DNA of 64,000 nt from Phycisphaerales bacterium UBA5793. Lineage in GTDB: Bacteria > Planctomycetota > Phycisphaerae > Phycisphaerales > UBA5793. This document shows positions 42,681 to 52,276 of the stretch, piece by piece. Position numbers and translations under genes: made by a program. Numbering within the stretch: the stretch's first letter is position 1; each line of letters begins with the position of its first letter. Under the pieces are notes generated by a model. The model was not told the DNA's origin. It saw nothing but the letters and a program-made list of their open reading frames with translations, and searched no databases. Location: positions 1 to 64,000 of the forward strand of contig DIDT01000056.1 in the NCBI GenBank assembly GCA_002418285.1. Reading direction: 5' to 3'.

Positions 42681-44188
42681 GCCGCAAGCGCCCCGAAGAA
42701 CTCGCGTGCCCATGTGTAGACGTCGTGCCGCTGCACCACCCGGCGAAGCGACTTCATAGCTTGGCGCTGCCTGGCCAGGGGCATGTTGAGGGCTTTCTCC
42801 AGGGCGTCCTGAAGTCCGATGTCGTCGTGCGGGTTGACCAGCAGTGCGGAGCGCAGTGAGCGAGCCGCCCCGGTAAACTCACTAAGCAGCAGTACGCCGT
42901 CGTTGTTGACACGGGTGGCGACGTATTCCTTGGCGACGAGGTTCATCCCATCGCGCAGCGGGGTGACCATCATGATGTCAGCCGCGCAATAGAGCGACAC
43001 CAGTTCTTCGACAGGCAGGCTGCGGTAGAGATAGTGCACCGGGGTCACTCCGAGTTCGCCGAATTCTCCGTTGATTTGCCCGATGACTTCTTCGATGCTG
43101 GCGCGGATGTCGCGGTAGGTGCCGACGCGCTCGCGACTGGGCACACCCACCTGCACGAAGACGCACTTGGCCGGATCAACGCGATTGGATCGAAGCAGTT
43201 CCTGGAATGCGCGAAGACGAAGTTCGATGCCCTTGGTGTAGTCCATCCGATCAACGCCGAGAATGATGCGCTCGACGCCGTTGAGGCGCTCGCGGAGGTT
43301 CCGAGCGAGTTCGATGACGGAAGGCGACTGGGCGAGGGATTCAAATCGTTTGAAGTCGATTGAGATTGGAAACTCCCTCGCTTGAATGCGGCGACTATCG
43401 AAGCGAAGCTCAAGCCCTCGACCGCCCGTACTCGTGAATCGTCGTGACAGGCGACAGAAGTTCTGTGCGCCCGTGCGCGTCTGGAAGCCGACCACGTCCG
43501 CACCGAGCATGCCTCTGAGAATCTCGGCGCGGCGCGGCAACTGAGCGAACAACTCCTGCGGCGGGAAGGGAATGTGCAGGAAGAATCCGATGCGCACATC
43601 AGGTCGCTTCCTGCGGATCATCGCAGGGACAAGTTGCAGGTGGTAGTCATGCACCCAGACCAACCCGCCGGGACTGACGTGCTCGACTGCGGCGTGTGCG
43701 AATCTCCGGTTTACTTCGACGAAGGTGCTCCACCATCGGCGGTTGAATTCGGGGGGGCGAATGGCGTCGTGGTAGAGCGGCCAGAGGGTGCGATTCGAAA
43801 AGCCGTCGTAGTAGCCCTCCAGTTCCTGCTCTGAGAGGGTGATGGGCACGTTGTGGATACCTGAATGCGTGAAAGGCTCGGGCCCGTCGGTCGATGTTCC
43901 CGCCCAGCCGATCCAGATGCACTCGTGATCGCGCAAGATGGGAGTCATGGCTGAAACCAGTCCGCCGGGGCTGATTTCCCAATTCTGTTTGCCGTCCCGT
44001 TCGGTTTGATGCACTGGCAGACGATTCGAGAGAATCACAATGTCGCTGCGCTCCGTGGAGAGAGCAGAGGTCATGATCGGCTGTAGCACACCACGGGTGC
44101 GGTCGGGTCTCGAGGGCTCCTGAGGTGGCGTGGGTCGTTCTTTCACACCGGCGCTGGGGCCACTGTGCGCTTCAGTTCCGCAAGTCAT
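42677..44188 (-). CDS. otsA: Trehalose-6-phosphate synthase OtsA (GT20)
   Basis: Catalyses UDP- or ADP-glucose plus glucose-6-phosphate to trehalose-6-phosphate. Motifs: IVILSNRLPV, GGLVSAMTPIL, IGWAG, YYDGFSNRTLWPLYH, WVHDYHLQLVPAMIR, IGFFLHIPFPP, GADVVGFQTR, ILGVDRMDYTKGIELRLRAF, VQVGVPSRERVGTYRDI, and TPLRDGMNLVAKEYVA, all standard for GT20. Start is uncertain: ATG 44188 (GGTGG close by) or ATG 44074, the latter giving the usual ~465 residues. Its stop overlaps the ATG of the OtsB-GH15 gene. The product feeds directly into that enzyme, consistent with osmoprotection or carbon storage. Confidence 0.9.
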   Translation of the reverse strand: MTCGTEAHSGPSAGVKERPTPPQEPSRPDRTRGVLQPIMTSALSTERSDIVILSNRLPVHQTERDGKQNWEISPGGLVSAMTPILRDHECIWIGWAGTSTDGPEPFTHSGIHNVPITLSEQELEGYYDGFSNRTLWPLYHDAIRPPEFNRRWWSTFVEVNRRFAHAAVEHVSPGGLVWVHDYHLQLVPAMIRRKRPDVRIGFFLHIPFPPQELFAQLPRRAEILRGMLGADVVGFQTRTGAQNFCRLSRRFTSTGGRGLELRFDSRRIQAREFPISIDFKRFESLAQSPSVIELARNLRERLNGVERIILGVDRMDYTKGIELRLRAFQELLRSNRVDPAKCVFVQVGVPSRERVGTYRDIRASIEEVIGQINGEFGELGVTPVHYLYRSLPVEELVSLYCAADIMMVTPLRDGMNLVAKEYVATRVNNDGVLLLSEFTGAARSLRSALLVNPHDDIGLQDALEKALNMPLARQRQAMKSLRRVVQRHDVYTWAREFFGALAA

Positions 44189-44413
44189 AATCCACCCGCC
44201 TCTCGCAGCGTGGTTCGATTCTCCGCGGTACGAAGGCTTGAGAGGACCACGTTCCGCGCAAATCGGTGCGGCGAATCGCAAACCTCCAACCATCGAGGTC
44301 CGCAACGCGCTCAATGATGTGCGACAACGGTTGAATGTTTCTTCAGCCGGCCACACATCATGTTGTATCGACAATGGACGATAGGCCGCTTCACTCTCGA
44401 TCGTCTCACCGTT

Positions 44414-47400
44414 TCACGGATCTGGGGTTGTCAACGCAGATTTTGGCTGTAGCTCATCATCTTTTCCTCCGAACCAGAGGTACAGGGTCGGCAGGACGAG
44501 CAGCGTCAGGGCGGTGGAACTGATCAGGCCGCCGATGACGACGGTGGCGAGGGGGCGCTGGACCTCGGCGCCCATGCCGGTGTTGAGCGCCATGGGAACG
44601 AAGCCGAGGCTGGCGACGAGCGCGGTCATGAGCACGGGTCGCAATCGCGCGAGGCTGCCTTCGACGACGGCTTCGCGCAGCGGTCGGCCGGACTGGCGCA
44701 GTTGATTGATGAAGGTGATCATGACGACGCCATTGAGGACCGCGACGCCGGAGAGCGCGATGAAGCCGATGCCGGCGCTGATGCTCAGGGGCATGTCGCG
44801 CAGCCACAGGGCGATGACGCCGCCGGTGAGCGCCAGCGGCACGCCGGTGTAGACGAGAATCGCGTGGCGGGCGCTGCCGAACGCGGTGAAGAGCATGATG
44901 AAGATGAGCGAAAGTGCGATGGGGACGACGATCATCAGTCGCTGTCGCGCCTTGGCGAGGTTTTCGAACTGGCCGCCCCAGGTGATGAAGTAGCCTTCGG
45001 GGAGGGTGATCTGCGCATCGATCTGATCCTGCGCCTCGGCAACGAAGGACCCCATGTCCCGGCCGCGCACGTTGGCCTGTACGACGAGACGGCGGCGCGC
45101 GTTTTCGCGGCTGATCTGGTTCGGCCCCTCGTCGATCTGCACATCGGCCACCGCTTCGAGCGGAAGGTAGCGGATGCCGCTGGTGGCGCCGGAACTCGGG
45201 TCGATGGACGCGACTTCGTGCGAGCCGGTGTCGGGCAGGGGGATGGGCAGTTGGCGTACGAGATCGACCTGGCCGCGCAGATCTTCGGGCAGGCGGACGA
45301 CGATGGGGAAGCGCCGATCGCCCTGGTAGAGCGTGCCGGCTTCCTGTCCGCCGAACGCAATGGAGACGACCTCCTGCACGTCGCTCACGTTCAGGCCGTA
45401 GCGGGCGATGCGCTGGCGATCGATGTCGATGGTGAGCACGGACAGGCCGCTGACCTGTTCGACCTTGACGTCGGAAGCGCCCTCGATCTGGTCGAGGATG
45501 GCTGCGATCCTGTTGCCGGTGTCGAGGAGTGCGTCGAGATCGTCGCCGAAGATCTTGACGGCGACGTCGCTGCGCACGCCGCTGATGAGTTCGTTGAAAC
45601 GGAGTTCGATGGGTTGTGAGATCTCGAAGTTCTGGCCGGGGATTTCGCCGAGGGCGTGTTCGATCTCCTCGGCGAGTTGCTCCTGCGTCGAAGCTCGCGT
45701 CCACTGTTCGCGGGGCGTGAGCATGAGGTAGGTGTCGCTCACGTTGGGGCCCATGGGGTCGGTGGCGACTTCGGCCGTGCCGGTGCGGGCGAAGATGCTG
45801 GCAATCTCATCGGGGAACTGATCGCGCAGGACGCGCTCCACGTGCGTCTGCATTTCTACGCTGGTGGTGATGCCGATGCTGGGGATGCGCGCCGGTTGGA
45901 CGGCGAGTGCGCCTTCGCCGAGTTTGGGAACAAACTCGCTGCCGAGTTGCGTGGCGAGCCAGCCGGTCGCGGCGAGGAGGAGAGCGGCGGCGCCGACGGT
46001 GACCCAGCGCAGCCGCAGGGCGAGATCGAGCGAGGGTTGGTAGGCGGACTTGATCCAGCGGATGAGAATGCTTTCCCGCTCGGCGAAGCGGCCGCGCAGG
46101 AACAAAGCGCAAGCGGCGGGAACGAAGGTGAAGGTGAACAGCAGTGCAGCGCCGAGCGCGAGGAGAACCACGCCGGCCATGGGGCGGAACATCTTGCCTT
46201 CGATACCCGTGAGGGTGAGGATCGGCAGGTAGACGATCATGATGATGAGAATGCCAAAGAGCGTGGGCGTGGCGACCTGCCGACCGGCGCTGGAGATCAC
46301 GGCGAGGCGCTCATCGCTGGTGAGTCTGCGACCCTTGTGCTCCTGCTCTTCAGAGGCGCGGCGGACGATGTTCTCGACGAAGACGACGGCGCCATCGACG
46401 ATGATGCCGAAGTCGATCGCGCCGAGGCTGAGCAGGTTGGCGCTGACTTCGTTGTGCACCATGCCGGTCACGGCCAGCAGCATTGAGAGCGGAATCGCAC
46501 AGGCGACGATGATCGCGGCGCGCACGTTGCCCAGCAGGAGCAGGAGGATGAAGATGACGAGGATGGCGCCTTCGAAGAGGTTCTTCTGGATCGTGTGCAG
46601 CGTGGCGTCGACGAGGTAGGTGCGGTTGTAGAGCGTGCGGGCGATGACGTTGGGCGGCAGGGATTTCTGAATGTCGTCCATGCGATCATGCACGTCGGCG
46701 GACACGGTGCGGCTGTTGGCGCCGAGGATCATCATGGCGGTGCCGATGACGACTTCGCCGGCATCGTGCGTGCCGGCGCCGGTGCGGAGTTCCTTGCCGA
46801 CGCTGATGTCGGCGACGTCGCTGATGCGAATGGGCACACCGTCGTGGGACTGGATGACGATGTTGCCGATGTCTGCGGGGTCGCGAATGAGGCCCGTGGC
46901 GCGGACGAGGTAGGCTTCGCCGGCGTGTTCGATGTAGCCGCCGCCCGCGTTGGCGTTGTTCTCGGCGATGGCCTGCATGATGTCCCGGAACGAGAGGCCG
47001 TAGGCCATCAGGCGCGCGGGGTCGGGGGTGACGTGGTACTGCTTTTCGTAGCCGCCGATGCTGTTGACCTCAGTGACGCCGGGCACGGTGCGCATCTGCG
47101 GGCGGATGATCCAGTCCTGCACCGTGCGCAGGTCCTGCGGCGTGTAGTCGGTGCCGTCGGGTTTGGGGCCGGTCGCTTCAACGGACCACATGTAGATCTC
47201 GCCGAGACCGGTGGAGATCGGACCCATCTGCGGCTCGGCGAGGCCGGGTGGAAGTGATTCGCGCGCCTCGGTCAGGCGTTCGCCGACGAGCTGGCGAGCC
47301 CAGAAGATGTCGGTTCCGTCCTCGAAGACCACGGTCACCTGCGACAGGCCGTAGCGCGAGATGGATCGGATCTGTTCGACGCGCGGCAGGCCACCCATCG

Positions 47401-47614
47401 ACCACTCGATCGGGAACGTGATCTGCTGCTCGATCTCCACGGGCGAGAGTGCGGGGACGTTGGTGTTGATCTGCACCTGCACATTGGTGATGTCGGGCAC
47501 CGCGTCGATGGGCAGGCGCGTGAAGTCGTAGATGCCGATGCTGGCGATGGCCAAGGTGGCGAGGAGCACGAGGGCGCGCTGGCGGATGGCGAATTCGATG
47601 ATGCGGGCGAGCAT
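44414..47614 (-). CDS. Heavy-metal efflux RND transporter (CzcA/CusA type)
   Basis: A full-length 1066-residue inner-membrane pump. HME-RND landmarks: LPIDAVPDITNVQVQINTNV, SPVEIEQQITFPIEWSMGGL, SISRYGLSQVTVVFEDGTDI, EFVPKLGEGALAVQPARIPS, the periplasmic repeat VVSIAFGGQEAGTLYQGDRR, and the TM4 cluster ... NLLSLGAIDFGIIVDGAVVF with Asp residues conserved for proton relay (IDFGIIVDGAV). It drives proton-coupled export of a divalent or monovalent metal (Co/Zn/Cd or Cu/Ag); the specificity is not clear from sequence. It is last of the efflux operon, 9 bases after the adaptor gene. Confidence 0.93.
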   Translation of the reverse strand: MLARIIEFAIRQRALVLLATLAIASIGIYDFTRLPIDAVPDITNVQVQINTNVPALSPVEIEQQITFPIEWSMGGLPRVEQIRSISRYGLSQVTVVFEDGTDIFWARQLVGERLTEARESLPPGLAEPQMGPISTGLGEIYMWSVEATGPKPDGTDYTPQDLRTVQDWIIRPQMRTVPGVTEVNSIGGYEKQYHVTPDPARLMAYGLSFRDIMQAIAENNANAGGGYIEHAGEAYLVRATGLIRDPADIGNIVIQSHDGVPIRISDVADISVGKELRTGAGTHDAGEVVIGTAMMILGANSRTVSADVHDRMDDIQKSLPPNVIARTLYNRTYLVDATLHTIQKNLFEGAILVIFILLLLLGNVRAAIIVACAIPLSMLLAVTGMVHNEVSANLLSLGAIDFGIIVDGAVVFVENIVRRASEEQEHKGRRLTSDERLAVISSAGRQVATPTLFGILIIMIVYLPILTLTGIEGKMFRPMAGVVLLALGAALLFTFTFVPAACALFLRGRFAERESILIRWIKSAYQPSLDLALRLRWVTVGAAALLLAATGWLATQLGSEFVPKLGEGALAVQPARIPSIGITTSVEMQTHVERVLRDQFPDEIASIFARTGTAEVATDPMGPNVSDTYLMLTPREQWTRASTQEQLAEEIEHALGEIPGQNFEISQPIELRFNELISGVRSDVAVKIFGDDLDALLDTGNRIAAILDQIEGASDVKVEQVSGLSVLTIDIDRQRIARYGLNVSDVQEVVSIAFGGQEAGTLYQGDRRFPIVVRLPEDLRGQVDLVRQLPIPLPDTGSHEVASIDPSSGATSGIRYLPLEAVADVQIDEGPNQISRENARRRLVVQANVRGRDMGSFVAEAQDQIDAQITLPEGYFITWGGQFENLAKARQRLMIVVPIALSLIFIMLFTAFGSARHAILVYTGVPLALTGGVIALWLRDMPLSISAGIGFIALSGVAVLNGVVMITFINQLRQSGRPLREAVVEGSLARLRPVLMTALVASLGFVPMALNTGMGAEVQRPLATVVIGGLISSTALTLLVLPTLYLWFGGKDDELQPKSALTTPDP

Positions 47615-47623
47615 GGATGGTCC

Positions 47624-49066
47624 TTAGTGATCGTGGCCGGCGGCAGACTTTCCGAGTTCAGCCTTGATGAGGAAGCTGTTGGCGACGATGACGGGGGTGC
47701 CGAGCGGCAGGTCATCGCCGAGGAGTTCGACGTTGACGTCGTTGCGCCGGCCGAGGGTAACGGGGCGCGGTTCGATGCCGTCTTCGTCCTGCACGAACAC
47801 GACCTGACGACCTTCGAATGTCTGGATGGCGTCGATGGGGACGACGCGCGCTGCGTCGGCCTGCCCCGTTTCAATGCGGACGGTGACGAACTCGCCGGGC
47901 TTCCAGTTGCGCGCGGCGTTGTCGAGGACAACGCGGGCAGTGACGGTACGCGTGCCCTCGGAGGCGACGGCGCTGATGTAGTCGACGACACCAGTCGTTT
48001 CGCGCTCTCCGCTGCGCACGACGACTTCGTGACCCTCGGCAATCTGGTCGGCATACTGGATGTAGACGGAGATGTTGAGCCAGACGGTGCTCAGATCGGC
48101 GATGGTGTAGACGGCGGCCTCGTCGCCGACTTTTTCGCCGGGGGTGATGTGCTTGTCGATGATGCGGCCGGCGGTCGGGGCCGTCAGTTCGTAGCGGGCA
48201 ACGTTGATGTCGGGCTCGTCGGCGATGCGCGCAACCTGATCTTCGCTCAGACCCAACAGGTGCAGGCGGCGCTCGGCGTTCTCCACGGCCGAGGCGCTGA
48301 TGCTCGCAGCGCGCTGGGCTTCGAGCAAGTGCGTTCGAAAGCTGAAGTCGATGTCTTCGAAGATGGCGAGGTATTCCGCCTGACTGCTGTTGTAGGCCTC
48401 CTGTGCGGCGAGGAGGTCGGATTGCGTAGAAAGGCCCTTGCCGCTCAGTTCGCGCTCACGGGCATAGTTCGTTTCGGCGGCTTGCAGCTTGACGTAGGCG
48501 GAGATGAGCCGACCCTTGTTCTCGCCGATGCGCAACTCGGCAGCGCGGGTGCGGAGTGCATCGAGTTCGGGCTGCTCGCGCAGAATGTCGAGCAGCGTCT
48601 CAATGTTGGCGCTGATGGTGCGGCGGCGATCGAGTTCGGCATCGGCGATGGACCTGGCCTGAGCGGCCTGAAGGTAGGCGATGCGGGCCTCGCCCAGCGC
48701 GGGGCTGTCGATGATCGCCAGCACGTCGCCGGGCGCTACGTCCTGTCCGAGGTAGCCGAGGACACGGGCGACGATGCCGGGCGCGCGTGGCGTGAGGTGC
48801 GCGACGGCATCTTCGTTGAGGCCGACTTCGGCGGGCAGGCTGATGTGCGTTTTGATCACGCCTCCGGTTAGCGGCGCGAGGCGCACACCCGAGGCGGCAA
48901 GCTGCTCGTCGGTGAGTTGGACGACGTCGGCGTGCTCTTCGCCAGGTTCGTCCTGACCGTGCTCGTCGGCTGCGTGTTGATCGTGAGATGATTCATCCAT
49001 GCAGCCGCCAGGCAGCATCGGCACGCCGAGCAACAGCGCGAGGGAGAGAGTGGTGGTGCATTTCAC
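47624..49066 (-). CDS. Metal-efflux membrane-fusion protein (CzcB/CusB type), lipoprotein
   Basis: A 480-residue periplasmic adaptor. GTG 49066 overlaps the TolC-like gene's stop (GTGA) and has GAGGA eight bases upstream. A lipoprotein signal (LSLALLLGVPMLPGGCMDES) is followed by an acidic, His-containing stretch (SHDQHAADEHGQDEPGEEHA) that could bind metal. Then come the barrel-sandwich part (LTPRAPGIVARVLGYLGQDV, APGDVLAIIDSPALGEARIA), an alpha-hairpin, the second lipoyl half (PTAGRIIDKHITPGEKV), and the beta-barrel and membrane-proximal domains (TVTARVVLDNAARNWKPGEF). It links the RND pump to the outer-membrane channel. Confidence 0.9.
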   Translation of the reverse strand: MKCTTTLSLALLLGVPMLPGGCMDESSHDQHAADEHGQDEPGEEHADVVQLTDEQLAASGVRLAPLTGGVIKTHISLPAEVGLNEDAVAHLTPRAPGIVARVLGYLGQDVAPGDVLAIIDSPALGEARIAYLQAAQARSIADAELDRRRTISANIETLLDILREQPELDALRTRAAELRIGENKGRLISAYVKLQAAETNYARERELSGKGLSTQSDLLAAQEAYNSSQAEYLAIFEDIDFSFRTHLLEAQRAASISASAVENAERRLHLLGLSEDQVARIADEPDINVARYELTAPTAGRIIDKHITPGEKVGDEAAVYTIADLSTVWLNISVYIQYADQIAEGHEVVVRSGERETTGVVDYISAVASEGTRTVTARVVLDNAARNWKPGEFVTVRIETGQADAARVVPIDAIQTFEGRQVVFVQDEDGIEPRPVTLGRRNDVNVELLGDDLPLGTPVIVANSFLIKAELGKSAAGHDH

Positions 49067-50463
49067 GGGTGCGATTCCTCGGTGGTCGATTCGTTTTTCG
49101 GCGCTTCGCGACAGGGGGTGTCGAGTTGAGCCAGCTCGTGGAGCAGCACGGCGGACTCGTGCAGTCGCTGCAGCGCATCGACGTAGGCAACGCGCGAAGC
49201 GATGAAGACCTGCTGGGCGTCGAGCAGGCGGAGGTAGTCGGACTTGCCGCTTTCGTAGGCCTGGCGGGTGAGATCGAGCGTGCGCTGCGAGCCGGGAATG
49301 ATGCGATCCCGGTAGCGAGTGACGACCAGTGTGGCGGCCTCGTAGTCCGACCATGCCTGCTCGACCTCGGAGAGCAGGTCGAGTTGCACGCTGCGAAGAT
49401 CTGCGGCGGCAGAGAGCCGATCTGAGAGCGTGGCGCGGATTTCCCCCTGGTTGCGGTCGAAGAGAGGGATCTCGATTCCGACGCCAAAGTCGAGCGTCGT
49501 TTCGCTCTCCGGATCGGAATAGCGCGGGCCGACGGAGGCGAAGAGGTTGGGAATGGAGTTGGCGCGGGCGAGGCGGTGCACACTCTGTGCGCGCTCGAGG
49601 GCCAGGCGAGCGATGGACAAGCGCGTATTGGCGTCGGGCACCGCGGCAAACAGTTCATCTCGCGGCGGCAGCGTCGGCAGATCCTCCAACGTTGAGGTGA
49701 GCGGCAGGTTGAGGGCGCTGTCGATTCCCATTGACAGTGCGAGCGAGCGACGGGTTGCTTTCACATCAAGCGCCGCCGCCTGCAACTCGATCTGCGCCTG
49801 GTCCTGGGCCACTTGAGCGCGGAGGCGATCAGGTTCGGTGGCAGCGCCGGCCTGGACGGTGGCGTCCACCGCGGAAGCGAGTTGGGACGCGAGTTCGGCC
49901 AGCTCAGTGAGATGCGACAGTCGCGCCTCGGCGGCGACAGCGCCGATGTAAGCCCGTCTTACTTCGGCTGCGATGGCGAACTCGCGGGCGACGGCTTCAG
50001 CCTGGGCCGAGCGATGGTCGGTTCGGGCGACGGCGCGGGCTCGACCGAGTTTGTCACCGAGCACGATTTCCTGTTCGAACCGGTAGACCGTCTCACCGCC
50101 GCGGCCGGCATCGGCGCCGAGGCCTTCAGCGTCGAAGACGAATGATGGATTTGGATAGAGCCCAGCCTGCATGACACGGCTGCTTGCCGCATCGACGCGA
50201 TACGCGGCGCTGGCGAGCGCGGGGCTGTTGGCAATAGCGATTCGGATGGCCTCGTCAACCGACAGAGCATCGAGCGATCGCCACGCATCGGCTGGCGCCG
50301 TTGACGCCTCGTCACCTGTTTGTGACGCGTGATGGTGGTCGACCGGGAACCGCGTTTCGGACGCCCTGTCCGAATGTCGGGCCCAGGGTTGGTTGAGGGG
50401 ATCAGCACATCCTGTTGTAGCGATTGTCGCCACAAGCAGCGCGCAGGTGATGGGTGATTTCAT
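49063..50463 (-). CDS. Outer-membrane efflux protein (CzcC/TolC family)
   Basis: A 466-residue lipoprotein (TCALLVATIATTGCADP, lipobox TTGC). It has two OEP repeats: SVDEAIRIAIANSPALASAA, QAGLYPNPSFVFDAEG, then YRFEQEIVLGDKLGRARA, and ANTRLSIARLALERAQSVHR, FGVGIEIPLFDRNQGEIRAT, and the C-terminal AYESGKSDYLRLLDAQQVFI. It forms the outer-membrane tunnel of the tripartite metal-efflux system. A His-rich patch (FPVDHHHASQ) near the N-terminus may bind metal. It is the first pump gene of the operon. Confidence 0.9.
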   Translation of the reverse strand: MKSPITCALLVATIATTGCADPLNQPWARHSDRASETRFPVDHHHASQTGDEASTAPADAWRSLDALSVDEAIRIAIANSPALASAAYRVDAASSRVMQAGLYPNPSFVFDAEGLGADAGRGGETVYRFEQEIVLGDKLGRARAVARTDHRSAQAEAVAREFAIAAEVRRAYIGAVAAEARLSHLTELAELASQLASAVDATVQAGAATEPDRLRAQVAQDQAQIELQAAALDVKATRRSLALSMGIDSALNLPLTSTLEDLPTLPPRDELFAAVPDANTRLSIARLALERAQSVHRLARANSIPNLFASVGPRYSDPESETTLDFGVGIEIPLFDRNQGEIRATLSDRLSAAADLRSVQLDLLSEVEQAWSDYEAATLVVTRYRDRIIPGSQRTLDLTRQAYESGKSDYLRLLDAQQVFIASRVAYVDALQRLHESAVLLHELAQLDTPCREAPKNESTTEESHP

Positions 50464-50544
50464 GCAAAGTCCTCGAGAAAGTCGGAGTGGTCACGCGGCC
50501 GACAGAGCGCGGCGTGGGAGCCCAATACTGACATTTCTCAAGGG

Positions 50545-50970
50545 CTACAGTTGCAGGATGGTGGCGCGCAAGGCCAGGCGCGACGGGACGGGGGGGCCGT
50601 GTGCGGTGAGCGTCACTTGCCGAGCGGGCATCGAGGTGACCGTGGAGGGCGGCTCGGCGGAAGCCCAGAGAAGGCGGTTGTACGGCAGTGCGTGACGCGG
50701 CGAGGCCACGGAGATGGGGCGGGCGGGTCGGACTGCCGGCGCATGGTCAATGGGCTCATCGAGGCAATCGCCTGCGGCGCAGAGTCCCGGTGCAATAATG
50801 GGAGAAAGACTGCTACCCGAGTCGCAGCAATTGGCGCTGATCAACTCGGTGTGGGCTGTGCCGTCGCCTTCGCGGCAGATCCAGACGGCGCGCGGGCCAA
50901 GGAAGACCATCATGCACTGGCAGGCGATCATCAGCCAGATGAGCGGAGATTGTCGAAGCGAGCGGCTCAT
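50545..50970 (-). CDS. Small Cys/His-containing hypothetical protein at the head of the efflux operon
   Basis: Start ATG 50970 (MSRSLRQSPL); an alternative in frame is 50991. A 141-residue protein with one hydrophobic segment (LIWLMIACQCMMVFLG) followed by VWICREGDGTAHTELISANC, which reads like a metal-related export protein (paired Cys: ANCCDSG, GLCAAGDCLDE), and a Pro-rich tail. It has no named family. The position, 81 bases upstream of the TolC-like gene on the same strand, suggests a role in metal sensing or binding, which is only inference. Confidence 0.5.
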   Translation of the reverse strand: MSRSLRQSPLIWLMIACQCMMVFLGPRAVWICREGDGTAHTELISANCCDSGSSLSPIIAPGLCAAGDCLDEPIDHAPAVRPARPISVASPRHALPYNRLLWASAEPPSTVTSMPARQVTLTAHGPPVPSRLALRATILQL

Positions 50971-51010
50971 ATCCGGCTGGAGTATAGCCACTTTTGTCGG
51001 TCGACAGCCT

Positions 51011-52057
51011 TCATTCCATCGCGCGTTCGGCTGCGGCCTTTGCAGCCGGGGCGAAGTAGCCGCGCAGTTTGAAGATGAGCACGATCATCCAGATCGTGGC
51101 GGTGAGGCTGATGAGTCCACCAACGCAGCCGGCAGCGCCGCCGACGATCATGCCCACGAGCATCGGGCCGCTGGGAGGGGGGCCGCCGGCGGTGGGCATG
51201 GCGCCTCCGTTGAGCAGTGCAGCACCGTAGATAACCGAGAGCCCGATCATGGCCAGGATAGTCCCGCCGACGTTGAGCCCCAGAATGGTGCGAGCCCACT
51301 GCGCGAGTTTTTCGTCGATGACGCGAAGCGCCAGTTGTCTGAAGTGCAGCAACATGCCGATGGCGACAATCATGCCGAGAATGCCCACCGGGATTTGCAA
51401 CAGGCCGACAAGGACTTGATTCTGAGAGCCCGCGGTCACCTGCGCGAGCGCACCAACACCTGCCGAGCAAATAAATTGGGGGATGATGGAGTAGCGTGCG
51501 AGATTGGCGCCGAGGCGCTTCTGCGCCGTGATCGGTGTATCGGGATCGGGCGAGGTGACCCACCAGAGGGCCAGTGTGAGGAATGCACCCGATACGACCG
51601 AGATGGTGATCATGATGATCGCCACCAGCGCCGGATTGGTCTGCAGGACCCGCATCAGGATCGCGCCGATGATGCCGAGGAGCACGGACAGGCCCAGGGC
51701 AATGACGTAGAGCAGCAGGCCGTCCGCGACCTTCTTAACCCAGTGCCGATTGCTGTATCGCAGCAGGTTGGCTTCGAGGGAAGGGCCGACGGGCATCTGG
51801 CATTCGGGGCAGACGCCGTTGGGATCGATGCCGCGCAGAATGTGGTGACACGTGGTGCAGGCAACAGGTTCGTCGATTCGGCCGTTGCTGTCAGCGCGGC
51901 ACACGGCCCTGCCGAGCGTGGACAGGGCGATCGTCTCGCCGCAATCCGGACACAGGGCGCCCGCGACGATTCCCTTGAGCGAGTGGTCGCATCCTGAGCA
52001 GGGCACATCGTCGAGAATGCGCCCTTCGCGATCAACCTGCAGCGGTTCGTAAGCCAC
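51011..52057 (-). CDS. Multi-TM protein with two N-terminal zinc ribbons (distant paralogue)
   Basis: A 348-residue protein. The N-terminal ~95 residues have two zinc ribbons (CSGCDHSLKGIVAGALCPDC and CTTCHHILRGIDPNGVCPEC), the linker VGPSLEANLLRYSNRHWVKK, then five or so helices (VIALGLSVLLGIIGAILMRV, IIMITISVVSGAFLTLALWW, and others) and a C-terminal helix pair (LVGMIVGGAAGCVGGLISLT). The order and the linker (xPSLEANLLRYS compared with IERSLRGNLLRYCS) match 12888-13832 and 14817-15749, so this is a third copy ~37 kb away. Function unknown. SD-like GGGAGG precedes ATG 52057. Confidence 0.75.
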   Translation of the reverse strand: MAYEPLQVDREGRILDDVPCSGCDHSLKGIVAGALCPDCGETIALSTLGRAVCRADSNGRIDEPVACTTCHHILRGIDPNGVCPECQMPVGPSLEANLLRYSNRHWVKKVADGLLLYVIALGLSVLLGIIGAILMRVLQTNPALVAIIMITISVVSGAFLTLALWWVTSPDPDTPITAQKRLGANLARYSIIPQFICSAGVGALAQVTAGSQNQVLVGLLQIPVGILGMIVAIGMLLHFRQLALRVIDEKLAQWARTILGLNVGGTILAMIGLSVIYGAALLNGGAMPTAGGPPPSGPMLVGMIVGGAAGCVGGLISLTATIWMIVLIFKLRGYFAPAAKAAAERAME

Positions 52058-52276
52058 TTTGCGTACCTCCCGAAAGAGCGTGAGCCGGAGCGATCGCGGC
52101 CCGCGTGATCATCGTAGACGTCTGTCATGATTGGTTTTGGAATAGACGCTCTGCCAGAACGGGAAAACGCACCTGTTTCTTATGTCGCCGGACCTTCCCT
52201 AAAGTGATCTTCGATGGGTTTGCGGGCTGAAACCGCGAATCGAACCAAGAGCGCCTGAGGTGCGCGGAGACGCAGC

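Noticed and set aside
44702..46486. Long plus-strand open frames opposite the RND pump gene
   Set aside because: Shadows of the RND coding strand; composition and lack of SD or domain support reject them.
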